DNA of 64,000 nucleotides from Castellaniella sp035707805. GTDB lineage: Bacteria > Pseudomonadota > Gammaproteobacteria > Burkholderiales > Burkholderiaceae_B. The stretch covers positions 26,063 through 90,062 of the forward strand of contig DASSTS010000017.1 in assembly GCA_035707805.1 (NCBI GenBank), written 5' to 3'. Shown here in pieces: positions 19,710-28,545 of the stretch. The notes beneath the pieces were generated by a model. It was not told the origin of the DNA, made no database searches, and saw only the letters and a program-made list of their open reading frames with translations. The position numbers and the translations under genes are program-made. Each line of letters opens with the position of its first letter. Within the stretch, counting starts at the first letter, position 1.

Positions 19710-19773
19710 GGCAATCGGGCCGGCTGGAAAACGGGACATTATCCCATGCCGGGCCGGCGCTTCGGGCGTCCAA

Positions 19774-19800
19774 GGAAAAGGCCGCCCAGTGGGGCGGCCT
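19774..19800 (-). terminator. Terminator of the small minus-strand gene
   Basis: AGGCCGCCC and GGGCGGCCT pair over 9 bp around a 4-base loop. Read on the minus strand, the hairpin is followed by TTTTCCTT. It separates the 62-residue gene upstream from the RDD-hslO pair. Confidence 0.8.
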
Positions 19801-19829
19801 CTCCAGAGAACCCTGCCAGTTCGGCGGGA

Positions 19830-20018
19830 TCAGTGGGCAGTGCGCACCGTGTGATGCATGCCGCCTTGAGGGGCCTTGAAGAAAGCAGCGATCTTCCGGG
19901 CCAGTTGCTTCAGGGCGCGATCCAGGGCGTATTCCTGCTGGGCCTCGATGGCTTCGGCCAGCAGTTGGCGCTCCAGGGCGTCGGTCAGGCGGATGTCGGA
20001 ATTCTGCAGGTTCTTCAT
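19830..20018 (-). CDS. Small conserved-looking protein of unknown function
   Basis: A 62-residue protein starting MKNLQNSDIRLTDALERQLL, with AAGAGGC 5-11 bases upstream. It is predicted almost wholly helical and amphipathic (ALERQLLAEAIEAQQEYALDRALKQLARKIAAFF), ending in a polar His-rich tail. No membrane segment or cysteines. It has its own terminator and an elaborate promoter with two palindromes, so it is a real, separately regulated unit. I do not recognise the family; the arginine-rich helix is only loosely like DUF1127 proteins. Confidence 0.7.
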   Translation of the reverse strand: MKNLQNSDIRLTDALERQLLAEAIEAQQEYALDRALKQLARKIAAFFKAPQGGMHHTVRTAH

Positions 20019-20056
20019 AGCAAGCCTCTTGGCGTGGAAAGGAGCGTTTCGCTCTC

Positions 20057-20083
20057 GGGTTAACCCTATTATAGGGTTTACCC
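20057..20083 (-). promoter_or_regulatory. Promoter with twin GGGTTWACCC palindromes flanking the -10 box
   Basis: GGGTTAACCC (20057-20066) and GGGTTTACCC (20074-20083) are near-identical 10-base palindromes whose centres are 17 bp apart. Between them on the minus strand lies TATAAT (20073-20068), preceded by TTGCTT about 18 bases upstream. A regulator bound to both sites would cover the promoter of the 62-residue gene. The region is much more AT-rich than its surroundings. Confidence 0.65.
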
Positions 20084-20148
20084 TAGTCAAAAAGCAAGCC
20101 CACAATCCGGACGCCGGGGAGACTGTCGTTAAAACCGCAACGGGAGGA

Positions 20149-21906
20149 TCAGCGGTCCCGGTAACCGGCCGACACCAGCTCGAACTGGAACAGGCGGCAG
20201 TCCAGCGCCCCGTTGTGCAGGGGATGGCGGCGGCGCGCCTTCAGGCGCAACTGTCCCGGCAGGTCCAGGTCGCTGGTGATCACGCTGAGCTGCCAGCCGC
20301 CGTAGCGCTGCTTGAGCTGCGTGGCCCATTCGGGCCACAGCGCGGCCTCGTGGTCGCCCAGCCGTTCGCCATAGGGCGGGTTGGTGACGATCCAGCCGGT
20401 CTCGGCGGGCGGCGGCATGCGCCGGGCATCGCAGACCTCGAAGCGGATGGTCTCCGGGCTCAGGTGGGCGCGCTCTGCGTTGGCGCGCGCCGCCTCGATG
20501 GCGGCGGCGCTGTGGTCGCTGCCGACCAGGGGCTGGTCCAGGCGCGGGGCGATATGGGCCCGGGCGTCTTCCTTCAGGTCGCGCCACAGCCGGGCGTCGT
20601 GCGTGCGCAGGCGCTCGAAGCCGAAGGGCCGCCAGATGCCGGGCGGCACGCCCAGGGCGATCCAGGCCGCCTCGATCAGGATGGTGCCGCTGCCGCAGAA
20701 GGGATCCAGCAGGGGGGCGTCAGGCTGCCAGCCCGACAGCGCCAGCAGCCCGGCGGCCAGGTTCTCGCGCAAGGGGGCCTCGCCCTTGTCCAGGCGCCAG
20801 CCGCGCTTGAACAGCGATTCGCCCGACACGTCCAGGTAGATGGTGGCGCGGGTGGCGTCCAGGAACAGGTGGACGCGGGCGTCGGGGCGCACGGTGTCGA
20901 TGCTGGGCCGCGCGCCTTCGCGCTCGCGCAGGCGGTCGCAGATGCCGTCCTTGGCCCGTAGATTGCAGTATTGCAGGCTGCGCATGGGGCTGTGGATGGC
21001 GGACGTGTCCACGCGCAGCGTCTGCTCCGGCCCGAACCAGCGTTCCCATTCGGTCTCCTGGGCCAGGGCCAGGATGTCGTCCTCGTTCCGGACCTCGGCC
21101 TGCGCGAGCTGCACCAGGATGCGGGTGGCGAGGCGGGAATACAGGTTAGCGCGCAGCACTCCCGTCCAGTCTGCCTGGAAATGGCAGCCGGCGCGGCCGG
21201 CGGCGACCGCCTCGTAGCCCAGGGCCTGCAGTTCCAGGCACAGGGCCTCTTCCAGGCCGTGCGGGCAGGGCGCGAAGACGGAGAAAGTCTCGGCGACCCG
21301 GGGCGTGCGCGGGCTGCGGGGCAGGCGCTGGATGCGGGGCGTGTCCGGCGCGGCATCGTCGGCCGCGGCGCGGCGCGGCGGCCGACGGTCCGCTGCCTGC
21401 GGGTCTGCCGGCCGGCGGTCCTGGTGGCGCGGCGCCGCGGCCGTTTCGCCGGAGGTCCGGCGGTCCGTGGACCGCGGGCGCGCGGGACGGTCGCTCGCCG
21501 GACGCCCGTCGTTGGGCCGGAATCCGTCGTCGCCGGTGCGGCCCCTGGTGTCGGACGGGCGGGATCCGGCAGTGCGGGTCCGGCTCCCAGGGTCGGGCGG
21601 GCGGGGTCCGGCAGGGCGGGGACGGCTCCCGGCATCGGGCGATCGTGGCCCCGCGTCGCGGGACCGGGCACCGGGCGCCTTGTCGACCGGCCGCCTGCGC
21701 TCGGCCGATCCGGCGGGCGCCGCGGCCCCGCGCGCGGAGCGTGCCGGTGTCGCGGGCTCTTCGCCCCGGGCCTGCTGGGCGCGTTCCCGCAGGGCGGCCT
21801 GGCGGGCGCGGGCGCCCGAGCGCTTGCGCGGTTCGTCGTCCGCGGAGGGCTTGGGGGCGGCCTTGGATTTCAGGCTGAGTGTCTTGCGGGAGGTGGAATC
21901 GTTCAT
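20149..21906 (-). CDS. RlmL-type THUMP rRNA guanine-N2 methyltransferase with long disordered head
   Basis: A 585-residue protein. Residues ~204-585 form a THUMP plus Rossmann methyltransferase unit: CPHGLEEALCLELQALGY at the start, SAM motif DPFCGSGTILIEAAW, and catalytic TNPPYGERLGD. This matches the N-terminal half of E. coli RlmL (23S rRNA G2445). Residues 1-~203 are low complexity, rich in Arg, Pro, Ser, Asp and Ala, with loose repeats such as GSRPRPAGPRPPDPGSR. ATG 21906 is near the stop of the upstream gene (5-base gap). It lacks the RlmK half. The disordered head may bind RNA or ribosomes. Confidence 0.85.
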   Translation of the reverse strand: MNDSTSRKTLSLKSKAAPKPSADDEPRKRSGARARQAALRERAQQARGEEPATPARSARGAAAPAGSAERRRPVDKAPGARSRDAGPRSPDAGSRPRPAGPRPPDPGSRTRTAGSRPSDTRGRTGDDGFRPNDGRPASDRPARPRSTDRRTSGETAAAPRHQDRRPADPQAADRRPPRRAAADDAAPDTPRIQRLPRSPRTPRVAETFSVFAPCPHGLEEALCLELQALGYEAVAAGRAGCHFQADWTGVLRANLYSRLATRILVQLAQAEVRNEDDILALAQETEWERWFGPEQTLRVDTSAIHSPMRSLQYCNLRAKDGICDRLREREGARPSIDTVRPDARVHLFLDATRATIYLDVSGESLFKRGWRLDKGEAPLRENLAAGLLALSGWQPDAPLLDPFCGSGTILIEAAWIALGVPPGIWRPFGFERLRTHDARLWRDLKEDARAHIAPRLDQPLVGSDHSAAAIEAARANAERAHLSPETIRFEVCDARRMPPPAETGWIVTNPPYGERLGDHEAALWPEWATQLKQRYGGWQLSVITSDLDLPGQLRLKARRRHPLHNGALDCRLFQFELVSAGYRDR

Positions 21907-21911
21907 GATGT

Positions 21912-22328
21912 TCAGAAAGGTTTGACGACCACCAGAATCAGGATCAGCAGCAGCAACAGGACCGGAATCTCGTTGAACCAGCGGAAATAGCGGTGTCCGT
22001 GCCGGTTGGCGCCGCGCGCGAAGGCCTGCAGGTGATGCCGGCAGGCCAGGTGGAATACCACCAGCGCGGCCACGCCCAGCAGCTTGGCGTGCAGCCAGCC
22101 CTGGCCCTGGCCGATGCCGTAGCCCAGCCACAGCGCCAGCCCCAGGACCAGGGCCAGGACGCCCAGGGGCGTCATGAAACGGTACAGCCGCGTCGCCATG
22201 CCCAGCAAGGCCTCGCGGGTGCCCGGGTCCTGGGCCTGCGCCAGGTTGACGTAGATGCGCGGCAGGTAGAACAGGCCGGCGAACCAGGAGACGACGAACA
22301 GGATGTGGAAGGTCTTGACCCAGAGCAT
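21912..22328 (-). CDS. HemJ/CopD-like membrane protein (UPF0093)
   Basis: A 138-residue protein with four hydrophobic helices. The N-terminal LWVKTFHILFVVSWFAGLFYLPRIYVN and the later ATRLYRFMTPLGVLALVLGL and GWLHAKLLG are the pattern of HemJ, the protoporphyrinogen IX oxidase of bacteria lacking HemG/HemY, with a conserved His near residue 8 and Lys in HAK. CopD-like annotations are common for the same family. It begins 2 bases after the proA stop and ends 5 bases before the methyltransferase ATG, so it is part of the operon. Confidence 0.75.
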   Translation of the reverse strand: MLWVKTFHILFVVSWFAGLFYLPRIYVNLAQAQDPGTREALLGMATRLYRFMTPLGVLALVLGLALWLGYGIGQGQGWLHAKLLGVAALVVFHLACRHHLQAFARGANRHGHRYFRWFNEIPVLLLLLILILVVVKPF

Positions 22329-22330
22329 GG

Positions 22331-23599
22331 TCAGCCCCGCAATTGGCCTTCGCCGGTCAGCACCCATTTCTGGATCGTCAGGCCTTCCAGGCCGACCGGG
22401 CCGCGGGCATGCAGCCGGTTGGTGGAAATGCCGATCTCGGCGCCCAGCCCGTATTCGAAGCCGTCCGCAAAGCAGGTGGGCAGGTTGACGTAGACCGAAC
22501 TGGAATCGACCTCGCGCTGGAATCGCTGCGCGGCGGCCAGGTCCTCGGTCACGATGGATTCGGTGTGCTCGGAGCTGTAGCGGGCGATGTGGTCCATGGC
22601 CTCGTCCAGCGAGTCGACCACGCGCACGGCCAGGATGGGCGCCAGGAATTCGGTGGCCCAGTCTTCCTCGGTGGCGGCCACCGAGCCTGGCATCAGCGCC
22701 GCCGCCCGGGGGCAGGCGCGCAGTTCGACCCCCAGCTCCGTGAAACGGGCTGCCGCGCGCGGCAGCCATTCGCGGGCGACGTCGGCGTGCACCAGCAGGG
22801 TCTCCATGGCGCCGCAGATGCCGCAGCGGTAGGTCTTGGCATTGACGGCGATCTCCAGCGCGCGGTCGAGGTCCGCGGCCCGGTCCACGTAGACGTGGCA
22901 GTTGCCTTCCAGGTGCTTGATCAGCGGCACGCGGGATTCGGCCGACAGGCGGGCGATGAGGCTCTTGCCGCCGCGCGGGATGATGACGTCGATGTAGTCG
23001 GTCAGGGTCACCATCTCGCCGACGGCGGCGCGGTCGGTCGTGTCCACCACCTGCACGGCCTCGGCCGGCAGGCCGGCGGTCCGCAGGCCCGCCTGGATGA
23101 TGGCGCCCAGCGCCTGGTTGGAATGGAAGGCCTCGCTGCCCCCGCGCAGGATGGTGGCGTTGCCGGATTTCAGGCACAGCGCGGCGGCGTCGATGGTGAC
23201 GTTCGGCCGGGATTCGTAGATGATGCCGATCACTCCCAGGGGCACGCGCATGCGGGCGACCCGCATGCCGTTGGGCCGGATGACGGTCTCGCTGAGCCCG
23301 CCGATGGGATCGGGCATGACGGCGATCTGCGCCAGCCCGGCCGCCATGGTGTCCAGGGCCTTGTCGGACAGGCGCAGGCGGTCCATGAGCGGGGCTTCCA
23401 GCCCGCGCCGCGCGGCGGCATCCAGGTCACGCGCGTTCTCAGCCTGCAGCCAGGCGCGGCGCTCGCTCAGCTGTTCGGCCATGGCCAGCAGGGCGGCGGA
23501 CTTGGCCGCGCCGGAGGCCGTGCGCATGCGGCGCGCTGCCTGGCGGGCCTGGCGGCCCAGCGTTTCGAGCGATTGGGGGACGGGGGCGGGTGCGTTCAT
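22331..23599 (-). CDS. proA: Gamma-glutamyl phosphate reductase
   Basis: A 422-residue NADPH-dependent reductase, second step of proline synthesis. The active-site cysteine lies in CGICGAMETLLVHAD; NVTIDAAALCLKSGNATILRGGSEA is the cofactor-binding region. Length is standard. It follows holA by 21 bases in the leuS-lptE-holA-proA series. proB is not in the window. Confidence 0.96.
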   Translation of the reverse strand: MNAPAPVPQSLETLGRQARQAARRMRTASGAAKSAALLAMAEQLSERRAWLQAENARDLDAAARRGLEAPLMDRLRLSDKALDTMAAGLAQIAVMPDPIGGLSETVIRPNGMRVARMRVPLGVIGIIYESRPNVTIDAAALCLKSGNATILRGGSEAFHSNQALGAIIQAGLRTAGLPAEAVQVVDTTDRAAVGEMVTLTDYIDVIIPRGGKSLIARLSAESRVPLIKHLEGNCHVYVDRAADLDRALEIAVNAKTYRCGICGAMETLLVHADVAREWLPRAAARFTELGVELRACPRAAALMPGSVAATEEDWATEFLAPILAVRVVDSLDEAMDHIARYSSEHTESIVTEDLAAAQRFQREVDSSSVYVNLPTCFADGFEYGLGAEIGISTNRLHARGPVGLEGLTIQKWVLTGEGQLRG

Positions 23600-23620
23600 G
23601 GCAGTCCAGTGAAAAATCGG

Positions 23621-24664
23621 TCAGGCGCGGCGGGCGCCGGCGGCAAGCCGCAGGATCAGCCTCGCCAGCTCGTCCCAGGGGTCCGGCAGGCGGCCGGCCG
23701 TCGGCAGGCCCTTGATCAGCCGGTCGATCTCGTGGGCATGCCGCACGGCCGCCGGCCAGGACCGGGCCGGCACGCGCTGCAGGGCCTGGCGGACCAGTCT
23801 TTCCCGCGGGCCGAAGATGCGGTGGGCACGGAATGCGGATTCGGGATTCGGTTCGCCCGCCAGGCGGGCCAGCATCCGGATCTCCTCGCCGACGGCCCAG
23901 AGGACCAGCGGCAGCGCCTCGCCCTCGGCCCGCAGGCCGTTCAACACCGTCAGCGCCCGGTCGGCCTGTCCGGCCAGCATGGCGTCGCGCAGGTCATAGA
24001 GATTGTACCGGGCCACGTTCAGCACGGCTGCCTGGACCTGTTCCAGCGTGAGCGCGCCGGCCGGATGCAGCAAGGCGAGCTTCTGGATCTCCTGGTGCGC
24101 GGCCAGCAGATTGCCCTCGACCTTGTCGCTGAGCCAGGCCAGCGTGTCGGCGTCGGCCGACTGGTCCTGGCGCTTCAGGCGCCCCGCGATCCAGGCGGGC
24201 AGGGCCGTGCGCGCGATCGTCGGCACGTCGATCCACAGGGTGTGTTTCTTCAGCGCCTGCACCCACTTGGCCTTTTGCGTGGTCCAGTCGAGCGCGGGCA
24301 GGCGGATCAGGATCCGGACATCGGGCAGCTGCCCGCCCGCGGCCATGTCGGTCAGGGACTGCAGCGCGTCGGAGCCGGTCTTGCCCGGCTTGCCGGTGGG
24401 CAGGCTGATTTCCAGCATGCGCAGGTCGCCGAAGAGCGAGGTGTTGCGCGCCGCCGCCAGGGCGGCGCTCCAGTCGCTGCGGGCGTCCATGACCAGGTGC
24501 GTGCGCTCGGTGCAGCCCTGCTGGATGGCGGCGGCCCGGCAGGCGTCCGCGATCTCGGTCACCAGCAGGATCTCGTCGCCCGACAGCACGGCGCAGGGTG
24601 GCAGTTCGCGCCCGGACGCGAACTGGGCAATGAGCTGATCGGCGTCGGGAGCGCGGCCGGCCAT
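23621..24664 (-). CDS. holA: DNA polymerase III, delta subunit
   Basis: A 347-residue clamp-loader wrench subunit that opens the beta ring. The N-terminal stretch LPPCAVLSGDEILLVTEIADACR is the usual HolA opening, with GDE in place of a Walker A motif. The middle and C-terminal helical domains read EGNLLAAHQEIQKLALL and DAMLAGQADRALTVLNGL. Its ATG is 3 bases from the lptE stop, as in most proteobacteria where lptE and holA are neighbours. Confidence 0.93.
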   Translation of the reverse strand: MAGRAPDADQLIAQFASGRELPPCAVLSGDEILLVTEIADACRAAAIQQGCTERTHLVMDARSDWSAALAAARNTSLFGDLRMLEISLPTGKPGKTGSDALQSLTDMAAGGQLPDVRILIRLPALDWTTQKAKWVQALKKHTLWIDVPTIARTALPAWIAGRLKRQDQSADADTLAWLSDKVEGNLLAAHQEIQKLALLHPAGALTLEQVQAAVLNVARYNLYDLRDAMLAGQADRALTVLNGLRAEGEALPLVLWAVGEEIRMLARLAGEPNPESAFRAHRIFGPRERLVRQALQRVPARSWPAAVRHAHEIDRLIKGLPTAGRLPDPWDELARLILRLAAGARRA

Positions 24665-24667
24665 CGG

Positions 24668-25300
24668 TCAGTAGGGCCGGCCGGCCGGACCGTTCAGATC
24701 GCCGCTCTTGTCGCTGCGCTGGATGCTGTCGTCGGGCAGTTGCACGACCGGCCGGTCCGATGCGTCGCGATAGGCGGCCTGGACCTCGGGCGCGCTCATG
24801 CGGCGCAGGATCTGCTCGATCAGGCTGTGGCGCATGTCGGTGAAGGTGCGGGTGATCTCGCTTTCCTTGGCCTGCACGATACGGTCGTTGTAGGGCAGCT
24901 CGCGGACGCTGTGCAAGGTGGTGGGGGCCAGCAGGACGTGGCCGGCGCGGTCCAGCAGCTCGAAGGTGAAGTCCAGGTCGAGCTCGTATTCCTCGACGCG
25001 GCCCTCGGTGTCGATCGACAGCTGGCGCAGTTGCTGGTTCTCGGAAATCTGGTGCAGGTAGACGTCGGCCTGCGAGCGTTCGCGCGTGAAGCGCGTGTCG
25101 GGCGAATTGGCCGTGATGGTGCGTTCCAGGCGAGCGCCGAAAGCCGAGTCCAGGTCGATGTTGGTGTAGATCAGGTGGAAGGGCAGGGGCGTGGCGTTCT
25201 TCAGGTGGAAGCCGCAGGCGCCCAGGACCAGCAGGCATGCCAGGCCCAGGGCCAGGCGCAGGCGGCGGGCATGGGCGGACAATGAGGCCATGGCGTTCAT
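24668..25300 (-). CDS. lptE: LPS-assembly lipoprotein LptE
   Basis: A 210-residue outer-membrane lipoprotein, the plug of the LptD translocon that places LPS on the cell surface. A signal peptide with lipobox VLGAC puts the lipidated cysteine at residue 29, and GFHLKNATPLPF follows as in the family. The acidic C-terminal tail is variable. ATG overlaps the leuS stop by four bases. A second in-frame ATG three codons later is possible. Confidence 0.93.
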   Translation of the reverse strand: MNAMASLSAHARRLRLALGLACLLVLGACGFHLKNATPLPFHLIYTNIDLDSAFGARLERTITANSPDTRFTRERSQADVYLHQISENQQLRQLSIDTEGRVEEYELDLDFTFELLDRAGHVLLAPTTLHSVRELPYNDRIVQAKESEITRTFTDMRHSLIEQILRRMSAPEVQAAYRDASDRPVVQLPDDSIQRSDKSGDLNGPAGRPY

Positions 25301-27948
25301 CCGACGACGTTGACGAGACGGCCGGGAACGACCACCACGCGCTTGGGCGGCCGGCCTTCCAGGAAGCGTTCGACGGCTTCGTGGGCGCGGGCCAGGGTTT
25401 CGATGGCGGCCTTGTCGGCATCCTGGGGGACGCTGAGCTGTCCGCGGACCTTGCCGTTGACCTGCAGCACGAGTTCGACGACCTCGGCGCGCAGCGCGGT
25501 CTCGTCCACGGCGGGCCAGGAGGCGTCCAGCAGGTCGCCCTGGGTCCCGGCAAAGCCCAGCTCGCGCCAGAGCCGCCAGGTGATGTGCGGCACCACCGGG
25601 TACAGCACGCGCAGCAGGATGGACGCCGCCTCGGCCAGCGCCGGCCCGGATACGCCCGCCTGCGCGGCGGATTCCAGGGTGTTCAGCATCTTCATGGCGG
25701 TGGAGACCACCGTGTTGTACTGGATGCGCTGGTAGTCGTAGTCCGCCTGCTTCAGCAGGCCGTGGATGGCGCGGCGCAGGTCGGCGGCGGCCTCGTCCAG
25801 GCCCGACCAGTCGGCCGGCGGGGCGAGATGGGCGTGCAGCGCGTCGTGGTGGGCCTGGCAGAAGGCCCACAGGCGGCGCAGGAAGCGGTGGGCGCCCTCG
25901 ACGCCGGAATCCGACCATTCGAGGGTCTGCTCGGGCGGGCTGGCGAACATGACGAACAGGCGGGCGGTGTCCGCGCCCAGGCCATCGATCAGGGACTGGG
26001 GATCGACGCCGTTGTTCTTGGATTTCGACATCGTGCCGATGCCGCCGTAGTCGACCGGCGAGCCGTCGGTTTTCAGGCGCGCGCCGGTGATGGCGCCCTT
26101 GTCGTTGGTGAGGTTCTCGACCTGCTCGGGCCAGAAATACTCGATGCCGCCGCGCTCGTTCTTGCGCGAATAGATGTGGTTGAGCACCATCCCCTGGCAG
26201 AGCAGCCGGGTGAAGGGCTCGGAGAATTCCAGCATGCCCAGGTCGCGCATGACGCGCGTCCAGAAGCGCGCGTACAGCAGGTGCAGCACGGCGTGCTCGA
26301 TGCCGCCGATGTACTGGTCCATGGGCATCCAGTAGTCGTTGCGGGCATCCACCATGGCCTGGTCGTTGCCGGGCGAGGTATAGCGCATGAAATACCAGGA
26401 CGAGTCGACGAAGGTGTCCATGGTGTCGGTTTCGCGCCGCGCGGGCTTGCCGCAGGACGGACAGCGGCACGACAGGAAGCCCTCGTGCTTGGCGAGCGGA
26501 TTGCCGCTGCCGTCGGGCACCAGGTCCTCGGGCAGCACCACGGGCAGGTCCTTTTCGGGCACCGGCACCGGGCCGCAGTCGGCGCAGTGGATGATGGGGA
26601 TGGGCGTGCCCCAGTAGCGCTGGCGGGAGATCCCCCAGTCGCGCAGCCGCCAGGTGGTGCGCAGCTCGCCCAGGCCCATGGCCTGGAGATCCGCGGCCAC
26701 CGCCTGGATCGCCTGGGCCGTGCTCAGGCCGTCGTACTTGCCGGAATGGACCGTGCGGCCGGCCTGCTTGTCGCCGTACCAGTCCTGCCAGGCGGTGTCC
26801 GACCAGGTCTGGCCCTCGGCCGCGATCACCTGGCGGATCGGCAGGCCGTACTTGCGGGCGAAGGCGAAGTCGCGTTCGTCATGGGCCGGCACGCCCATGA
26901 CGGCACCGTCGCCGTAGCTCATGAGCACGTAGTTGCCCACCCAGACCGGCACGGGCTCGCCGGTCAGCGGATGGATCACGGACAGGCCGGTGGGCAGGCC
27001 CTCTTTTTCGCGCGTGGCCAGCTCGGCCTCGGTCGTGCCGCCCTGGCGGCAGGCCTCGATGAAGGCGGCCAGGCGCGGATCGTCCTGCGCGGCGCGGGTC
27101 GCCAGGGGATGTTCGGGCGCCACGGCGCAGAAAGTCACGCCCATGATGGTGTCGGCGCGGGTCGTGAAGACGTGCAGCAGGCCATCCTGGATCAGCCGGC
27201 CCCCGGCATCGCGGATGTCGTGGCGGAAGGCGAAGCGCACGCCCTCGCTGCGGCCGATCCAGTTTTCCTGCATCAGGCGGACGCGCTCGGGCCATCCGGG
27301 CAGGCCGTCTTCCAGGGTGTCCAGCAATTCGTCGGCGTAATCGGTGATGCGCAGGTAGTAGCCGGGGATCTCGCGTTTTTCGACGGGCGCGCCCGAACGC
27401 CAGCCGCGTCCGTCGATGACCTGTTCGTTGGCCAGCACGGTCTGGTCGACCGGATCCCAGTTGACGACCTGGGTCTTGCGGTAGGCGATGCCTTTTTCCA
27501 GCATCTTGAGGAACAGCCACTGGTTCCATTTGTAGTAGGACGGATCGCAGGCGCACATCTCGCGCGACCAGTCGATGGCCAGCCCCATCGCCTGCATCTG
27601 CTTTTTCATGTAGGCGATGTTGTCGTAGGTCCACTGGGCCGGGGGCACGCCGGATTTCATGGCGGCGTTTTCGGCGGGCATGCCGAAGGCATCCCAGCCC
27701 ATGGGCATCAGGACGTTGTATCCGCGCATGCGCAACTGGCGGGTCATCATGTCGTTGATGGTGTAGTTGCGCACATGGCCCATGTGCAGCTTGCCGCTGG
27801 GGTAGGGCAGCATCGAGCAGGCGTAGAACTTGGGCTTGGGCGAGCCGTCGGGACGGGTGGCGTGTTCGGTGACGCGGTAGACGTCGCCTTCGCGCCAATG
27901 GGCCTGGGCTTCGGATTCGACCTGGTTCGGGATGTAGCGTTCCTGCAT
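25297..27948 (-). CDS. leuS: Leucyl-tRNA synthetase
   Basis: An 883-residue class Ia synthetase that charges tRNA-Leu. HIGH-type motif PYPSGKLHMGHVRNY sits at residues ~48-62 and MSKSKNNGVDP near 640. The CP1 editing insert contains FTTRADTIMGVTF and the conserved threonine-rich and YGDGAVMGVPAHDERD blocks. ATG 27948 starts the conserved MQERYIPNQVESEAQ; the 21-codon extension upstream is non-conserved. A TATAAT at 27997-27992 (minus strand) supplies a promoter after the rpmG terminator. Confidence 0.97.
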   Translation of the reverse strand: MQERYIPNQVESEAQAHWREGDVYRVTEHATRPDGSPKPKFYACSMLPYPSGKLHMGHVRNYTINDMMTRQLRMRGYNVLMPMGWDAFGMPAENAAMKSGVPPAQWTYDNIAYMKKQMQAMGLAIDWSREMCACDPSYYKWNQWLFLKMLEKGIAYRKTQVVNWDPVDQTVLANEQVIDGRGWRSGAPVEKREIPGYYLRITDYADELLDTLEDGLPGWPERVRLMQENWIGRSEGVRFAFRHDIRDAGGRLIQDGLLHVFTTRADTIMGVTFCAVAPEHPLATRAAQDDPRLAAFIEACRQGGTTEAELATREKEGLPTGLSVIHPLTGEPVPVWVGNYVLMSYGDGAVMGVPAHDERDFAFARKYGLPIRQVIAAEGQTWSDTAWQDWYGDKQAGRTVHSGKYDGLSTAQAIQAVAADLQAMGLGELRTTWRLRDWGISRQRYWGTPIPIIHCADCGPVPVPEKDLPVVLPEDLVPDGSGNPLAKHEGFLSCRCPSCGKPARRETDTMDTFVDSSWYFMRYTSPGNDQAMVDARNDYWMPMDQYIGGIEHAVLHLLYARFWTRVMRDLGMLEFSEPFTRLLCQGMVLNHIYSRKNERGGIEYFWPEQVENLTNDKGAITGARLKTDGSPVDYGGIGTMSKSKNNGVDPQSLIDGLGADTARLFVMFASPPEQTLEWSDSGVEGAHRFLRRLWAFCQAHHDALHAHLAPPADWSGLDEAAADLRRAIHGLLKQADYDYQRIQYNTVVSTAMKMLNTLESAAQAGVSGPALAEAASILLRVLYPVVPHITWRLWRELGFAGTQGDLLDASWPAVDETALRAEVVELVLQVNGKVRGQLSVPQDADKAAIETLARAHEAVERFLEGRPPKRVVVVPGRLVNVVG

Positions 27949-27991
27949 GGATCTGTCTGGATGGGTTGGATTGAATGGGGCCAAGCCGATC

Positions 27992-28019
27992 ATTATAGAG
28001 GCTGCGGACACGGCAAAAA
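27992..28019 (-). promoter_or_regulatory. Promoter of the leuS operon
   Basis: On the minus strand a perfect TATAAT (27997-27992) is followed by leuS 44 bases on. The -35 region is a T-rich TTTTTG about 16 bases upstream, which is also the T-tract of the rpmG terminator, so terminator and promoter overlap. Confidence 0.5.
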
Positions 28020-28044
28020 AAATCCCCGCGCGGGCGGGGATTTT
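28015..28044 (-). terminator. Terminator of rpmB-rpmG
   Basis: AAAATCCCCGC pairs with GCGGGGATTTT across a 4-base loop, with a run of T on the minus strand side. The 11-bp stem is strong and could act on both strands. Confidence 0.92.
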
Positions 28045-28083
28045 CAGGAAGCCGGTGAGACGGTCCGGGAGAGGCGCCCCGGA

Positions 28084-28251
28084 TTATTTCAGCTTGGTTT
28101 CCTTGTATTCGACGTGCTTGCGCGCGACCGGATCAAATTTCTTGATCAGCATCTTTTCCGGCATGTTGCGCTTGTTTTTGGTGGTCGTGTAGAAATGACC
28201 GGTGCCAGCCGTGGATTCCAGCTTGATTTTCTCGCGGATACCTTTTGCCAT
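28084..28251 (-). CDS. rpmG: Ribosomal protein L33, zinc-free type
   Basis: A 55-residue 50S protein beginning MAKGIREKIKLESTAGTG and ending KHVEYKETKLK, with GHFYTTTKNKRNMPEKM in the middle. It has no cysteines, so it is the zinc-independent (C-minus) form typical of proteobacteria. ATG at 28251 has AGGAGC upstream. It follows rpmB by 19 bases and is closed by the terminator at 28015-28044. Confidence 0.96.
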   Translation of the reverse strand: MAKGIREKIKLESTAGTGHFYTTTKNKRNMPEKMLIKKFDPVARKHVEYKETKLK

Positions 28252-28270
28252 GATGTGCTCCTAGGGCCGA

Positions 28271-28507
28271 TCAGGCCAGTTCGCCGCGGGCACGCAGATC
28301 GGCCAGGACGGCGTCGATGCCGTTCTTGTCGATGGTGCGCAGGGCTTTGGTGGACACGCGAAGGCGCACCCAGCGATTTTCGGATTCGACCCAGAACCGG
28401 CGCGATTGCAGGTTGGGCAGGAAACGACGCTTGGTCTTGTTGTTCGCGTGCGAGACGTTGTTGCCCACCATCGGGCCTTTGCCGGTTACTTGGCATACGC
28501 GTGCCAT
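28271..28507 (-). CDS. rpmB: Ribosomal protein L28
   Basis: A 78-residue 50S protein starting MARVCQVTGKGPMVGNNVSHANN and containing RRFLPNLQSRRFWVESENRWVRLRVS. Length and sequence are typical of betaproteobacteria. GAGGTGAG is just upstream. It forms the usual rpmB-rpmG pair. Confidence 0.97.
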   Translation of the reverse strand: MARVCQVTGKGPMVGNNVSHANNKTKRRFLPNLQSRRFWVESENRWVRLRVSTKALRTIDKNGIDAVLADLRARGELA

Positions 28508-28545
28508 GGTCTCACCTCTGTATCTGTATCGGGAAAGCCTGTCAT

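Noticed and set aside
18253..19773. An apparent single protein joining the RDD region and Hsp33
   Set aside because: The upstream part of that frame is the wrong frame for the RDD protein. Hsp33 starts at 19185 and the RDD gene ends by a four-base overlap.
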